A DNA stretch of 64,000 bases from Bin5 sp022821545 (lineage in GTDB: Bacteria > Chloroflexota > Anaerolineae > Caldilineales > Caldilineaceae): contig CAXXLO010000002.1 in NCBI GenBank assembly GCA_963664085.2, forward strand, positions 1-64,000, read 5' to 3'. Made by a program: the position numbers and the translations under genes. Below are positions 53,087 through 61,570 of this stretch, one piece after another. The notes under the pieces were generated by a model. The model did no database searches. It worked only from the letters and a program-made list of their open reading frames with translations, and was not told the DNA's origin. Position 1 is the first letter of the stretch. Every line of letters starts with the position of its first letter.

Positions 53087-53974
53087 GTGGGTCAAATAGC
53101 TGCTCTTGAGCAACCACCCGAGACGATAAAACGAGGGCCTTTGGCCAAGATACGGCAGTTGCGTAAGACGAGCAAGACGGTGCTTCTGGCTGGAACGATA
53201 TTACTTCTAGTCCTTCTGAGCACTTTATTTCCTGGGGTCTTGAGCCCGCACGATCCGAACGAGATCCATCCAGAACTGGCATTATCCCCACCCTCTCTGG
53301 ACTTCATCCTAGGAACAGACGAATTTGGCCGGGACATTTTCAGCAGAATCATTTTTGGTACTCGGGTGGCTATCGTCATTAGTTCGGCATCGGTAGGATT
53401 GGCGTTTGTTATTGGCATCCCTCTGGGCTTAATATCCGGGCAGTATGGGGGGTTGGCCGACGGGCTCACTATGAGAGTTATGGATGCGGTGTTAGCGTTT
53501 CCTTCGTTGATCTTCACCATACTGATCGTGGCCGCCTTGGGTGCTTCTCCCTTCTCAATCATCGTCTCGATTGGCTTCCTCTTCACCCCTCGCTTCGCTC
53601 GACTGGTTCGTGGCAGTGTCCTTGTCCTTAAGGATTTAGAGTTCGTCGTTGCCAGTCGGGCTTGTGGGGCTGGCAGCTCCAGAATCATGTTCAGAACCAT
53701 TCTGCCCAATACAATGGCACCGATTTTAGTTCAAATTACCTTGGGGATGGCCCTGGCCATTTCGATCGAGGCGGGCCTAAGCTATCTAGGACTGGGCATT
53801 CAGCCACCCACGGCCACCTGGGGAACCATGTTGCGAGATGCCCAAAGATATCTATACCTGGCTCCTTGGTACACCCTGGCCCCTGGCATAATGATCTTCG
53901 TCGTCATCCTTGTTCTGAATTTCTTTGGAGACAGGCTAAGTGATGCTCTTGATCCCAGGCTAAAGCGGATTTGA
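53087..53974 (+). CDS. ABC transporter permease, DppC/OppC type
   Basis: A membrane subunit of about 295 residues, partner of the preceding gene. 'FILGTDEFGRDIFSRIIFGT' and the EAA-like 'EFVVASRACGAGSSR' identify the family, and the end 'DRLSDALDPRLKRI' is standard. The frame is open from a TTG at 53066; the GTG at 53087 with AAAGGA nine bases upstream is an equally good or better start. The operon seems to end here, followed by a 345-bp gap. Confidence 0.9.
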   Translation: MGQIAALEQPPETIKRGPLAKIRQLRKTSKTVLLAGTILLLVLLSTLFPGVLSPHDPNEIHPELALSPPSLDFILGTDEFGRDIFSRIIFGTRVAIVISSASVGLAFVIGIPLGLISGQYGGLADGLTMRVMDAVLAFPSLIFTILIVAALGASPFSIIVSIGFLFTPRFARLVRGSVLVLKDLEFVVASRACGAGSSRIMFRTILPNTMAPILVQITLGMALAISIEAGLSYLGLGIQPPTATWGTMLRDAQRYLYLAPWYTLAPGIMIFVVILVLNFFGDRLSDALDPRLKRI

Positions 53975-54149
53975 AGGCTATAGGATCAAGCCAGTTTATC
54001 GGATGGTACTCCCTGCATAAACAGTTGATAAATCAGAGGATCCGATTTAAAGCTAAAAGAGCAGGCTCGTATCATAGGCCCAGGCCATTTGATCCGAAAC
54101 GAGCTACAAATGAGTTTTGAGCGCTTTGTTGTGCTATGTCTGACGCTGG
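53975..54149. other. Intergenic region before the decayed importer operon
   Basis: No gene or clear repeat is seen. The sequence is A+T-richer than its surroundings. A promoter follows at 54150. Confidence 0.4.
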
Positions 54150-54177
54150 TTGACACATTCCGATCCACGATGATAAT
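54150..54177 (+). promoter_or_regulatory. Sigma-70-type promoter of the decayed importer operon
   Basis: TTGACA (54150-54155), 16-bp spacer, GATAAT (54172-54177). Both boxes are near consensus. It lies ~140 bp upstream of the remains of a binding-protein gene and can still drive the permease genes at 54872 and 55829. Confidence 0.6.
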
Positions 54178-54319
54178 CCAACCCAATTCCTCGGGTTCAG
54201 AGTCTCTTGTCTGGATGGGTCATCGTTCTACACCGTAGGCTCAAAATAAACTCGCCGTTCTCGACTGCTCACCATCTGCACAGGGACGAACCAGGAATGT
54301 TTTCTGTGCGAAGGAGGAA

Positions 54320-54783
54320 ATGCTCGCTACGGTCACAGTGATCAGCGGCGACCAGGCCCGCCGCCCGATCGCTGAGGTGGCACAGCAGTATTTCGCCGAG
54401 GTGGTATCGAGATGTTCATAGAGGAGGCAACCGTGGCGGTTATCCTGGAGGGAATCCGCCCTGGCGGCGATCTGGATTTCTCGCTTTTCGGCTAGGAATG
54501 GGGCGCTACAGACCCGGATGCATCCTCACTGCTGCACTCGGAGGGCGCCAACAACTTTGCCCGCATCTCGAACCCGCGCCTGGACGAGCTGATCGAGCAG
54601 GGGCTCTCAATCGTGGATCAAGAGAAGCGCCAGCCCATCAACTACGAGATCCTGGAGAGCTTTGTGCAAGAGGCGCCGGTGTTATACTTGCAGATCGACT
54701 ACTGGCACAACCTCTTTAGCGCCAAGGTCAAGGGCCTGCCGGAGGAAGCGCTGGACGGCGATATGGTCTATCACGAGGCGTAA
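54320..54783 (+). pseudogene. Remnant of an ABC substrate-binding protein, family 5
   Basis: Only the C-terminal quarter remains. An AAGGAGG site and ATG at 54320 lead into 'ISGDQARRPIAEVAQQYFAEV'. A frameshift near 54400 leads to 'GIEMFIEEATVAVILEGI' and 'GGDLDFSLFG', then an in-frame TAG at 54493-54495. The typical end follows ('DPDASSLLHSEGANNFARIS', 'NPRLDELIEQG', 'APVLYLQIDYWHNLF') and closes with TAA at 54781-54783. The pattern matches the family 5 C-terminal domain. The N-terminal three quarters, including signal peptide, are gone. Confidence 0.85.
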
Positions 54784-54871
54784 AGTAGGTTCAAGTTAGA
54801 AAGAGTTTGGGGATGGCCGGGCCGTCCCCAAACTTGAAGTTATCGAGACAATTCAGCGGCGGGATAGTACT

Positions 54872-55810
54872 ATGGCACGATATACCGTTGTACGTTTGGC
54901 CGAGGGGCTGGTCGTCCTGTTATTGATCAGCGTGGCGACGTTTCTCATTATGCGCCTGCTGCCTGGCGACCCGGTAATGATCTTGCTGGGGGAGGGAGGG
55001 GGAGGGATACGGATGACCGAGGAGCAGATCGATGCCATTCACCGCAGGTGGGGCTTGGATGATCCCTGGCACGTCCAGTATCTGCTCTGGGTCAAGAATA
55101 TGTTTACCGGCAACTTTGGCAAATCCATCTTCCGGCCCGGCGTGCCCGTACGCGAGATGATCTTTGAAGCCATTCCGGTGACGTTCATTATAAGCGCGGC
55201 CGGGTTGATCATCGCGCTTGCCCTAGCCATCCCGATGGGCATTGTGGCCGCGACAAGGCGCAATTCCCTCTTTGACTACGCGGCCACCATTTTTTCAACG
55301 CTGGGCGTCGCCTTGCCCAACTTTTGGATTGCGCTGATGTTGATCGTGCTCTTTTCCTTGGTACTCAAATGGCTGCCCCCTTTTGGTCTTCACTCCTGGC
55401 AGGGCTATATCATGCCCGTCATGGTGATAGCCACACTGCAGATGGCAGTCATCATGCGTGTCACGCGCGGCAGCCTGATCGAGGAGTTGGGGGAGGATTA
55501 CGTACGCACGGCGCGGGCCAAAGGGCTGGCTGAGCGGGGCGTGATCGGGACCCACGCCATACGCAACGCGCTGCTGCCAGTGGTCACGGTGATCGGTGTC
55601 CAATTCGCCTATATCCTCAGCGGCACCATCATCGTGGAGACGGTGTTCGCACTGCCAGGGATCGGCCGCCTCTTCACCGACTCGGTGTTGCACCTGGACT
55701 ACCAGGTCGTGCAATCCATCGTGTTTCTGCTGGCCGTTATCGTTGTCGTGGTAAACCTGCTGACCGATCTGACCTATGCCCTGATTGACCCACGGATACG
55801 CATCGAATAA
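54872..55810 (+). CDS. ABC transporter permease, DppB/OppB type
   Basis: A 312-residue DppB-type subunit ('RLLPGDPVMILLG', EAA loop in 'DYVRTARAKGLAERGVI', end 'DLTYALIDPRIRIE'). It is one of three such permeases in the window, of G+C-richer composition than the pair at 52042-53974, which suggests a separate origin. Its own binding-protein gene upstream is ruined, so it must rely on another binding protein or be inactive. Confidence 0.93.
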   Translation: MARYTVVRLAEGLVVLLLISVATFLIMRLLPGDPVMILLGEGGGGIRMTEEQIDAIHRRWGLDDPWHVQYLLWVKNMFTGNFGKSIFRPGVPVREMIFEAIPVTFIISAAGLIIALALAIPMGIVAATRRNSLFDYAATIFSTLGVALPNFWIALMLIVLFSLVLKWLPPFGLHSWQGYIMPVMVIATLQMAVIMRVTRGSLIEELGEDYVRTARAKGLAERGVIGTHAIRNALLPVVTVIGVQFAYILSGTIIVETVFALPGIGRLFTDSVLHLDYQVVQSIVFLLAVIVVVVNLLTDLTYALIDPRIRIE

Positions 55811-55828
55811 CGCAGCCTTTTAGCAGCT

Positions 55829-56743
55829 ATGGGAAAGTCCAAGGAAGTCGCAACTTCAAGGGAACAGTTCGTACCCGTAGCGGAGGAGCAGCCGCGCCGC
55901 TCCGAGAGGTCGCGCGCCTGGCGCCGCTTCAAGGCCAACCGTATGTCGGTGATCGCCGGGGCCTTTATTATCCTGTTGTGTTTGATGGCCATCTTTGCGG
56001 ATACGATCGTCCCGCACGACCCACTAGAAATCTATTCGGGGAAACGGGGTGTCGGGCCGTCCAGTGAGCATCTGATGGGTTTCGACCACGTGGGGCGTGA
56101 TCTATTCAGCCGCGTGATCTATGGCTCTCGCGTGGCGCTGATCGTCGGCCTGGGTGCGTCGAGCATCGCTGTCATTATCGGCGTGATGGTCGGGGTAACC
56201 GCGGGCTATTTCAGCGGCTGGCCCGACTCGCTGCTGTCCCGCCTGACGGACACCCTGATGGCCTTCCCTATCATCGCGCTGCTGATCTTGCTGGCGGCGA
56301 TAGTGGGGCCCAGCCTGGTCACGACCGTCGTCGTCATCGGCGTCACGAGCTGGGCAATATACGCGCGGGTGGTGCGAGCTCAGGTGCTGAGCTTGAAGAG
56401 ACAGGAGTTCGTTGTGGCAGCGCTAGCTATTGGCGCCAGCGACCGGCGCATCATCTTCCGCCACATCCTGCCCAATGTGATGGCGCCGGTGATCGTGCTC
56501 GTCACCTTGGGTGTGGGCACCATCATCATTCTCGAGGCCGCCCTGTCCTTCCTCGGCCTGGGAATTCAGCCCCCTACCCCTTCCTGGGGCGGCACCTTGT
56601 CCGACGGCCGGGCTTTTATTCTTCTATTTCCGCACATCGCCATGGCTCCGGGAATTATGATCGTGCTGACTGTGCTGGCCTTCAACCTGCTCGGCGATGG
56701 ACTGCGCGATGCCCTCGATCCACGTCAGAAGGACATCACCTAA
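55829..56743 (+). CDS. ABC transporter permease, DppC/OppC type
   Basis: A 304-residue partner of the previous gene. 'HLMGFDHVGRDLFSRVIYGS' and the EAA region 'EFVVAALAIGASDRRII' identify it, and it ends 'DGLRDALDPRQKDIT'. It starts 18 bp after the upstream stop codon. It converges with the M81 gene on the opposite strand, with 15 bp between the stops. Confidence 0.93.
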   Translation: MGKSKEVATSREQFVPVAEEQPRRSERSRAWRRFKANRMSVIAGAFIILLCLMAIFADTIVPHDPLEIYSGKRGVGPSSEHLMGFDHVGRDLFSRVIYGSRVALIVGLGASSIAVIIGVMVGVTAGYFSGWPDSLLSRLTDTLMAFPIIALLILLAAIVGPSLVTTVVVIGVTSWAIYARVVRAQVLSLKRQEFVVAALAIGASDRRIIFRHILPNVMAPVIVLVTLGVGTIIILEAALSFLGLGIQPPTPSWGGTLSDGRAFILLFPHIAMAPGIMIVLTVLAFNLLGDGLRDALDPRQKDIT

Positions 56744-56758
56744 GCATCCATCCGACTG

Positions 56759-58291
56759 TTAGCACCGGTCCATATCGCCCGGGCTTATCTCAAAGTCATC
56801 CAGCGGCCAGATGGGCCGCCGGATCTTCTCGAACGGAAACTTGCTGAAGTTGAAGCTGAAGACACCGCCGGCATCGGGGTAGAGCAGGCCGCGGGACAGT
56901 GGCTCAAAGTCAGCGCGCATGTGGTTGAAGGCCTTGCTGACCAGCACATTCAGCTCCTCAAAGCGGATGCCGAAGAGTTTGAGCTGCTCGCGGTCATGGA
57001 GCTGGCTGGGGAAAGGATTGACAATGACGCCGACACCGCCGATTTCCAGCAGTGCGCTTTCTCCCAGGTCTCCTGGCTGCCCCTGCATAAAAGGCCCCTT
57101 GTGTATGAAATTGCCATCGGACAGCGCCTTGACAGTGGCCGTGCCGCTAACCGGTCCACCGCCATAGCGCGGATCGCTTTTGCCGCCGAGTTCGACCTTG
57201 ATCTGCGCGCCGACGCCCCCCGCATGGGCCTGGTCCACTGCCTCGGCATCGAACAACGGCCCGAACACCGCGCCCGGCGTGCCCCGTTCGATAAGCGCCG
57301 AAAGCATCGCTGTCGCGTCGCCATAAGCACCTGAATACGGGCCGTCAGTGAAATCACCCAGCAGAAAGGGGCGGGGATCATTGGCGGTTTGTTCCACCGC
57401 GTCCAGCGCCTCATCGATGCTCACAATATCGATGGTCAGCACGTCACGGGTACGCCAGATTTCTGCGCCGAACTCGTCAAGATAGTCATTCACCCGCTCA
57501 GACGGGCCGTCCATCACGAGCACAGCACTCGTCCCGGTCCAGGGCTGATCGCAAAAGGGATAGGCAGGCATAAAGCTCGCGTCGAGCAGCTGCGGGTCTT
57601 CAGCCTGAATCACTTCTACGCGCTTGAGTAAGGTGAACATGGGGGCATGCGGAACCGTCGTGCGTCCGTGATCGATGCCGAACAGCACGGGCGGATGGAT
57701 CGAGTGGCATTGCGGTCGGATTTCCCCGCGCAACGTGCGCGCGAGCAGGCTGGCGGTGCGGAACGCCGTCTGCCGCACGTCGACGTGGGGCGTCGTGTGG
57801 AAGCCGCAGATGATGTCGCAGTCGCGCACGAACTGCGGCGAGAGGTTGCTGTGCAGGTCCAGCGACGCCGCAATCGGCACGTGGCGGCCGACGATCCGCC
57901 TGATCCGCGCGACGAATTCGCCTACCGGGTCGTCCAGATGCTCACAGGCCATGCCGCCATGCAGTGGCAGCAGGATTCCGTCGAATGGATCTTCATCGCG
58001 CAGCTGGCGTTCGATGCGCGCCCACAACGTTTCGAAGGCGTGCTCGGTCACACTGCCCCACGGCCAGGCAAAAGCGCAGACGCCGGTGACCAGCTGCCAG
58101 CCTTCGGAATCGGCTACCTCAAGATAGCCGCCGAACCAGAGGTCGCCTTCGCGGAAGCGCTCGAGGCTCTCGTCCTCCTGCACGAAGTAAAGACCTTTGT
58201 CGGTAAAGGCTTCAAGTGTGGTGGGAAACTTGTTAAAGTCATGGGTTTCCGTTGCGATTCCGCACATGAAAATGCGTTTCTGGACAGACAT
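56759..58291 (-). CDS. M81-family metallopeptidase-like protein (MlrC type), second copy
   Basis: A 510-residue MlrC-type protein. 'IFMCGIATETHDFNKFPT' is the N-terminal signature, 'LPLHGGMACEHLDDPVGEFV' and 'ASLDLHSNLSP' carry predicted ligands, and 'GFHTTPHVDVRQTAFR' the His cluster. It is a diverged homologue of the protein at 47128. AGGAG precedes the ATG. It is the last gene of a minus-strand group with the dioxygenase gene, separated from it only by a stub of a binding-protein gene. Confidence 0.9.
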   Translation of the reverse strand: MSVQKRIFMCGIATETHDFNKFPTTLEAFTDKGLYFVQEDESLERFREGDLWFGGYLEVADSEGWQLVTGVCAFAWPWGSVTEHAFETLWARIERQLRDEDPFDGILLPLHGGMACEHLDDPVGEFVARIRRIVGRHVPIAASLDLHSNLSPQFVRDCDIICGFHTTPHVDVRQTAFRTASLLARTLRGEIRPQCHSIHPPVLFGIDHGRTTVPHAPMFTLLKRVEVIQAEDPQLLDASFMPAYPFCDQPWTGTSAVLVMDGPSERVNDYLDEFGAEIWRTRDVLTIDIVSIDEALDAVEQTANDPRPFLLGDFTDGPYSGAYGDATAMLSALIERGTPGAVFGPLFDAEAVDQAHAGGVGAQIKVELGGKSDPRYGGGPVSGTATVKALSDGNFIHKGPFMQGQPGDLGESALLEIGGVGVIVNPFPSQLHDREQLKLFGIRFEELNVLVSKAFNHMRADFEPLSRGLLYPDAGGVFSFNFSKFPFEKIRRPIWPLDDFEISPGDMDRC

Positions 58292-58333
58292 AGGCTTACT
58301 CCTAACCTATATTCAGACGTACGTCCCCTACTT

Positions 58334-58501
58334 TCATAATCGCAGTGGCGTCGCGGTGACGACCTTCTCTTGGACGACTGTCTCTTTTTGGACAACCGTC
58401 TCTTTCTCCGTGACGACTCGCGTCACTTCTACCTCTTTCTCGCAGGCGGTCAGCACAAGCGAACCGAGGATTTGCTGTTCGGAAAGGATATCGGCGTTCA
58501 C
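58334..58501 (-). pseudogene. N-terminal stub of an ABC substrate-binding lipoprotein
   Basis: A 55-codon ORF with an AAAGGGGAG site and GTG start. It encodes a residual signal and lipobox 'GSLVLTAC', then the Val/Glu-rich repeat linker typical of family 5 binding proteins ('EKEVEVTRVVTEKETVVQ' and 'KETVVQEKVVTATP'). It stops after the linker, and the ligand-binding domains are absent. The N-terminal hydrophobic region is also abnormal (acidic, short). It is the 5' relic of a binding-protein gene that once stood between the dioxygenase and M81 genes. Confidence 0.7.
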
Positions 58502-58516
58502 GACTAAACTCCCCTT

Positions 58517-59401
58517 TTAGGTTCGGAACCCTCTTACCATTAGCCCGCGCTGTTCGTTGGTTTTTCGGGCCTCTTGTGCTCGTTTCTCAGCCTCCGCCCG
58601 GTTCGCTACTGTAAACCCTCTGATCGTCACATAATCATCGGGACGGCGATAGCGGTTGATGAACACCTGCCGTGGTTTGTCTGAAAAGTTGGGCTTGGAG
58701 CCATGCACGGTCCTCACATGGAAAAATATCGCGTCGCCGGCCTGGCCCTCTACAGGTATCGCCGCTTCCCAGGGCCATTCATCCTCGTCCAGGCCCAGGT
58801 GTGAGAAGGTATCGATGTGCTGGAGCTGACCTATGCGGTGAGAACCAGGCACCACGTGCAGCGCGCCTCTTTGCAAATCCGTATCCACGACATAGTTGAG
58901 GATCGCAACCGGACCTTCGTATTTGTGTTCGAAATAGGCCGAGTCCTGGTGCAGGATCTTGGGAAATCCGCCCACCGGTTCTTTCACCAGGCTCTGGCCT
59001 TGACCGAACAGCTCAATGTTCGGACCCAGGATGGCCTCAACAATGTCCAAGGCCGTGGCATCAAGCGCTGCCTGGAGAAATGCACTGCTGGTATAGTAAT
59101 TGATACCCACAACATACACCTGTTTGTCGCGCTCATAACCCTCCGGTGCAGGGATGAACAACGTTTCGTTGGGTGTACGCCAGCCATCAGGGGTTTTTTC
59201 CGCCTGGCCAAGCTGATTGATGGCGATTTCGACGGACCGCATGATGTCGTTATACATTGCGTCAACGTACGCGTTCATGAGACTACGCACCACGAGACAA
59301 CCGTGTTCGCGGTAGATAGCGGCCGCCTGTTGTAGATCGAGGTCGGCGGCAAAGACCTCAATGTCTGAGATGCTGGCCCCCAGTTGATTTGTTGGTGTCA
59401 T
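58517..59401 (-). CDS. Phytanoyl-CoA dioxygenase-family protein (PhyH-like)
   Basis: A 294-residue Fe(II)/2-oxoglutarate-dependent oxygenase. The facial triad is His-x-Asp in 'LHQDSAYFEH' with the distal His in 'FHVRTVHGS', and the 2-oxoglutarate Arg is probably in 'KPRQVFINRYRR'. 'GALHVVPGSHRIGQLQHID' is the usual family segment. Such enzymes hydroxylate or demethylate diverse small molecules and are very numerous in Chloroflexota. AAGGAG lies ten bases before the ATG. It probably opens a minus-strand operon with the M81 gene. Confidence 0.92.
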   Translation of the reverse strand: MTPTNQLGASISDIEVFAADLDLQQAAAIYREHGCLVVRSLMNAYVDAMYNDIMRSVEIAINQLGQAEKTPDGWRTPNETLFIPAPEGYERDKQVYVVGINYYTSSAFLQAALDATALDIVEAILGPNIELFGQGQSLVKEPVGGFPKILHQDSAYFEHKYEGPVAILNYVVDTDLQRGALHVVPGSHRIGQLQHIDTFSHLGLDEDEWPWEAAIPVEGQAGDAIFFHVRTVHGSKPNFSDKPRQVFINRYRRPDDYVTIRGFTVANRAEAEKRAQEARKTNEQRGLMVRGFRT

Positions 59402-59613
59402 TTTACTCGGACTCCTTGAGCGCGATCTTGAGGTGTTTTTGATTCATCTCTCCTCCAAGGTCGTGGGGCACCGCGTTGGTGCATCACCTTTGGGCAAGCC
59501 GGCCCCGGCAGGCTTGCGCCGCGCTGTATTCCTGCTAAAATTCCCCAATCACACTCAGGTATTGTAGTCCGAAACGCTTTTGGCGCAACTCCCTGGCGAG
59601 CCGACTTGGATCA
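59402..59613. other. Divergent intergenic region
   Basis: It contains the promoter region of the dioxygenase operon (minus strand). An inverted repeat (GCAAGCC at 59495-59501 and GGCTTGC nearby) is visible. The palindromic element copy B follows from 59614 and the amidase starts at 59784. Confidence 0.4.
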
Positions 59614-59755
59614 TGAGAAACCCAAGCGTAAACGTCCAGGGCTTCAGTTAGCTCAATAGGTTTCTCCACAGAGAAGCCTATTGTCGCGCAGATAGGCAAA
59701 AGACTCTGCCTTTCATCCCCTGGCTAAAGCCAAAGGGGTTTCTTCGGCTTCTCCC
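59614..59755 (-). repeat. TTAY-associated palindromic element, copy B
   Basis: A 142-bp element, inverted relative to copy A. Its reverse complement is preceded by TTAT (59756-59759), starts GGGAGAAGCCGAAG and ends ACGCTTGGGTTTCTCA. A strong hairpin CCCCTGGC-TAAA-GCCAAAGGGG lies at ~59717-59738, and GGGGATGAAAGGC is shared with copy A. It ends 28 bp before the amidase start. Confidence 0.68.
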
Positions 59756-59783
59756 ATAACCACATAGTGAGGAGATTTGTCAG

Positions 59784-61172
59784 ATGTCTGAATTGATTTA
59801 CGCATCAGCTACAGCCGTGGCCAAAGCCATACGCACGAAAGAGGTTTCATCAGAAGAGGTCGTGAAAGCATACGTGCAGCGCATAAAAGAGGTCAATCCG
59901 CAATTGAACGCCGTTGTCCGACTGGATGCTGAAGGGGCCTTGGTAGAAGCCCGCCGGTCAGATGAAGAACTGGCAAAGGGCGATCTGCGAGGTCCCCTGC
60001 ACGGCGTTCCAATGACGATCAAGGACGCCCTGGACACAGCCGGGGTGATCAGCAGCGGGGGCACGCAGGGGAGAAGCTCCTTTGTACCGGAGCAAGACGC
60101 CACGGTGGTGGCCCGCCTGCGCGCCGCAGGCGCGATTCTGTTGGGCAAGACCAACACACCGGAACTGACGCTCGATTTCGAGACGGTTAACCTGGTCTAC
60201 GGCCGCACCAACAACCCTTACGACGTGTCGCGTACCTGTGGCGGCAGCAGCGGAGGAGCGGCGGCGATCATCGCCGCGGGTGGGATACCCTTTGATATCG
60301 GAAGCGACACCGGCGGGAGCATTCGTTTGCCATCGCACGTTTGCGGCACAGCCGGCATTCGACCCACATCCGGACGGGTTCCGCGGACCGGCCACATTCT
60401 TCCCCCTGCAGGCCTTGATGAGTCATTGACGCAGATCGGTCCAATGGCGCGTTACGTCGAAGATTTGATCACGATCCTGCCCATCATCGCTGGCGTTGAC
60501 TGGCGCGACCCGGCGATCGTTCCCATGCCATTGGCTGACCCGAACCAAGTGAACCTCACCGATCTGCGCGCTGCCTTTTACACGGACAATGGCATCGTAA
60601 CGCCCACGCCGGAAATCATGGCCGCCGTGGAAGCAGCCGCATCCGCTTTGGAAAAGGCCGGGGCAACCGTAGAAGAAGCGCGGCCACCCGGCATGGAGAA
60701 AACGATGGACCTCCTGCTTGGCTGCCAGTTAGGAGATGGAGGTGCAGGTTTCAAGCGACTCCTCGACCTGTACGGCACCACGGAACCACATCCGGGGATC
60801 GCGAACCTGATAGCTATGAGCCAGGAATCGAAAGTGACGTCCGACACATTGAGTGGCTTGGTTTTCCAGATTGACCAGTTTCGAAGTGAAATGCTCTCCT
60901 TTATGGAAGCGTACGATGTCGTGGTCTGCCCGGTACTCCCCTTTCCGGCTCCACCTCACGGAGCGTCGAGTATCCAGTTGCCCGTGTTTGCGTACACCGC
61001 CACCTACAACTTGACCGGCTGGCCGGCAGCCGTCGTCCGCGTTAGCACGTCTCCCGAGGGGTTGCCCATCGGCGCCCAAGTGGTGGCGCGTCCGTGGCGT
61101 GAGGATGTGGCGCTGGCAGCCGTCAAGCATCTGGAGGAGCTGTTTGGCGGCTGGCAGCGCCCTCCGATGTAG
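59784..61172 (+). CDS. Amidase (amidase-signature family)
   Basis: A 462-residue amidase-signature hydrolase. The catalytic Ser-cisSer-Lys triad is visible: Lys in 'MTIKDALDTAG' (~residue 77), the cis-Ser in 'CGGSSGGAAAIIAAG' and the nucleophile Ser in 'GSDTGGSIRLP'. Length and order match cytoplasmic amidases that cleave simple amides or acyl-amides, and there is no GatA-type neighbour, so it is not the Glu-tRNA amidotransferase. GAGGAG precedes the ATG. It could hydrolyse an amide bond of the island's substrate. Confidence 0.93.
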   Translation: MSELIYASATAVAKAIRTKEVSSEEVVKAYVQRIKEVNPQLNAVVRLDAEGALVEARRSDEELAKGDLRGPLHGVPMTIKDALDTAGVISSGGTQGRSSFVPEQDATVVARLRAAGAILLGKTNTPELTLDFETVNLVYGRTNNPYDVSRTCGGSSGGAAAIIAAGGIPFDIGSDTGGSIRLPSHVCGTAGIRPTSGRVPRTGHILPPAGLDESLTQIGPMARYVEDLITILPIIAGVDWRDPAIVPMPLADPNQVNLTDLRAAFYTDNGIVTPTPEIMAAVEAAASALEKAGATVEEARPPGMEKTMDLLLGCQLGDGGAGFKRLLDLYGTTEPHPGIANLIAMSQESKVTSDTLSGLVFQIDQFRSEMLSFMEAYDVVVCPVLPFPAPPHGASSIQLPVFAYTATYNLTGWPAAVVRVSTSPEGLPIGAQVVARPWREDVALAAVKHLEELFGGWQRPPM

Positions 61173-61479
61173 CATTGAATCGCCAGCACCGCCCTCGAAG
61201 CCCTTCGCCTTCAAGCCCCTCTTTTCGACCTGGCATCACTACCCACCACCCTCCAGCATAGAAAGAGTTTTGGCTACGACCCTCTTCAGTGCCCTCGCTG
61301 TGGACGCATCCTCGAACTCGCCGAAATCTGGGAGCCCAAACCTGGGCACAACCGTTTCTTCACAGTCTTGACCATCACTCATATACTGCCCGGAAAGAGC
61401 CAGGCACGGATGGTCGTCGTTCCTTCTTGCACGCCGTTTCTCTATCTTTGCAGACGTTTCGTGGGCGTTTTATCGCGCT
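61173..61479. other. Intergenic region with a transposase remnant
   Basis: About 300 bp without an intact gene. One stretch (61257-61400) reads as the end of a transposase-like protein and is listed separately. The remainder shows nothing recognisable. Confidence 0.45.
61257..61400 (+). pseudogene. Possible transposase C-terminal remnant with zinc-finger motif
   Basis: One frame reads 'FGYDPLQCPRCGRILELAEI' then 'WEPKPGHN'. It resembles the DPL-x-CPxCG tail of IS91-like or related transposases. No start, catalytic part or good end is present, so it is at best a fragment. Confidence 0.35.
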
Positions 61480-61508
61480 TTGACACGTAAGAATATATAT
61501 AATATGAT
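61480..61508 (+). promoter_or_regulatory. Sigma-70-type promoter of the desaturase-Rieske gene
   Basis: TTGACA (61480-61485), 17-bp A+T-rich spacer, TATGAT (61503-61508; five of six consensus bases). It is the best promoter match in the window. Its layout copies the iclR promoter at 33622-33650. Confidence 0.8.
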
Positions 61509-61511
61509 GGA

Positions 61512-61530
61512 TGCGGAATCTGATTCCACA
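61512..61530. promoter_or_regulatory. Operator-like inverted repeat (IclR-type)
   Basis: TGCGGAATCTGATTCCACA contains the perfect core GGAATC-T-GATTCC and starts three bases after the -10 box. It matches the iclR operator (33655-33673) at 17 of 19 positions. Confidence 0.72.
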
Positions 61531-61570
61531 TGATGTACGGATCCGATTTTGATCGTGCGAAGGAGAAAAA

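Noticed and set aside
54320..54783. A short functional protein beginning at ATG 54320 after AAGGAGG
   Set aside because: The frame soon stops, and the family similarity continues in another frame across a TAG, so it is a remnant and not a gene.
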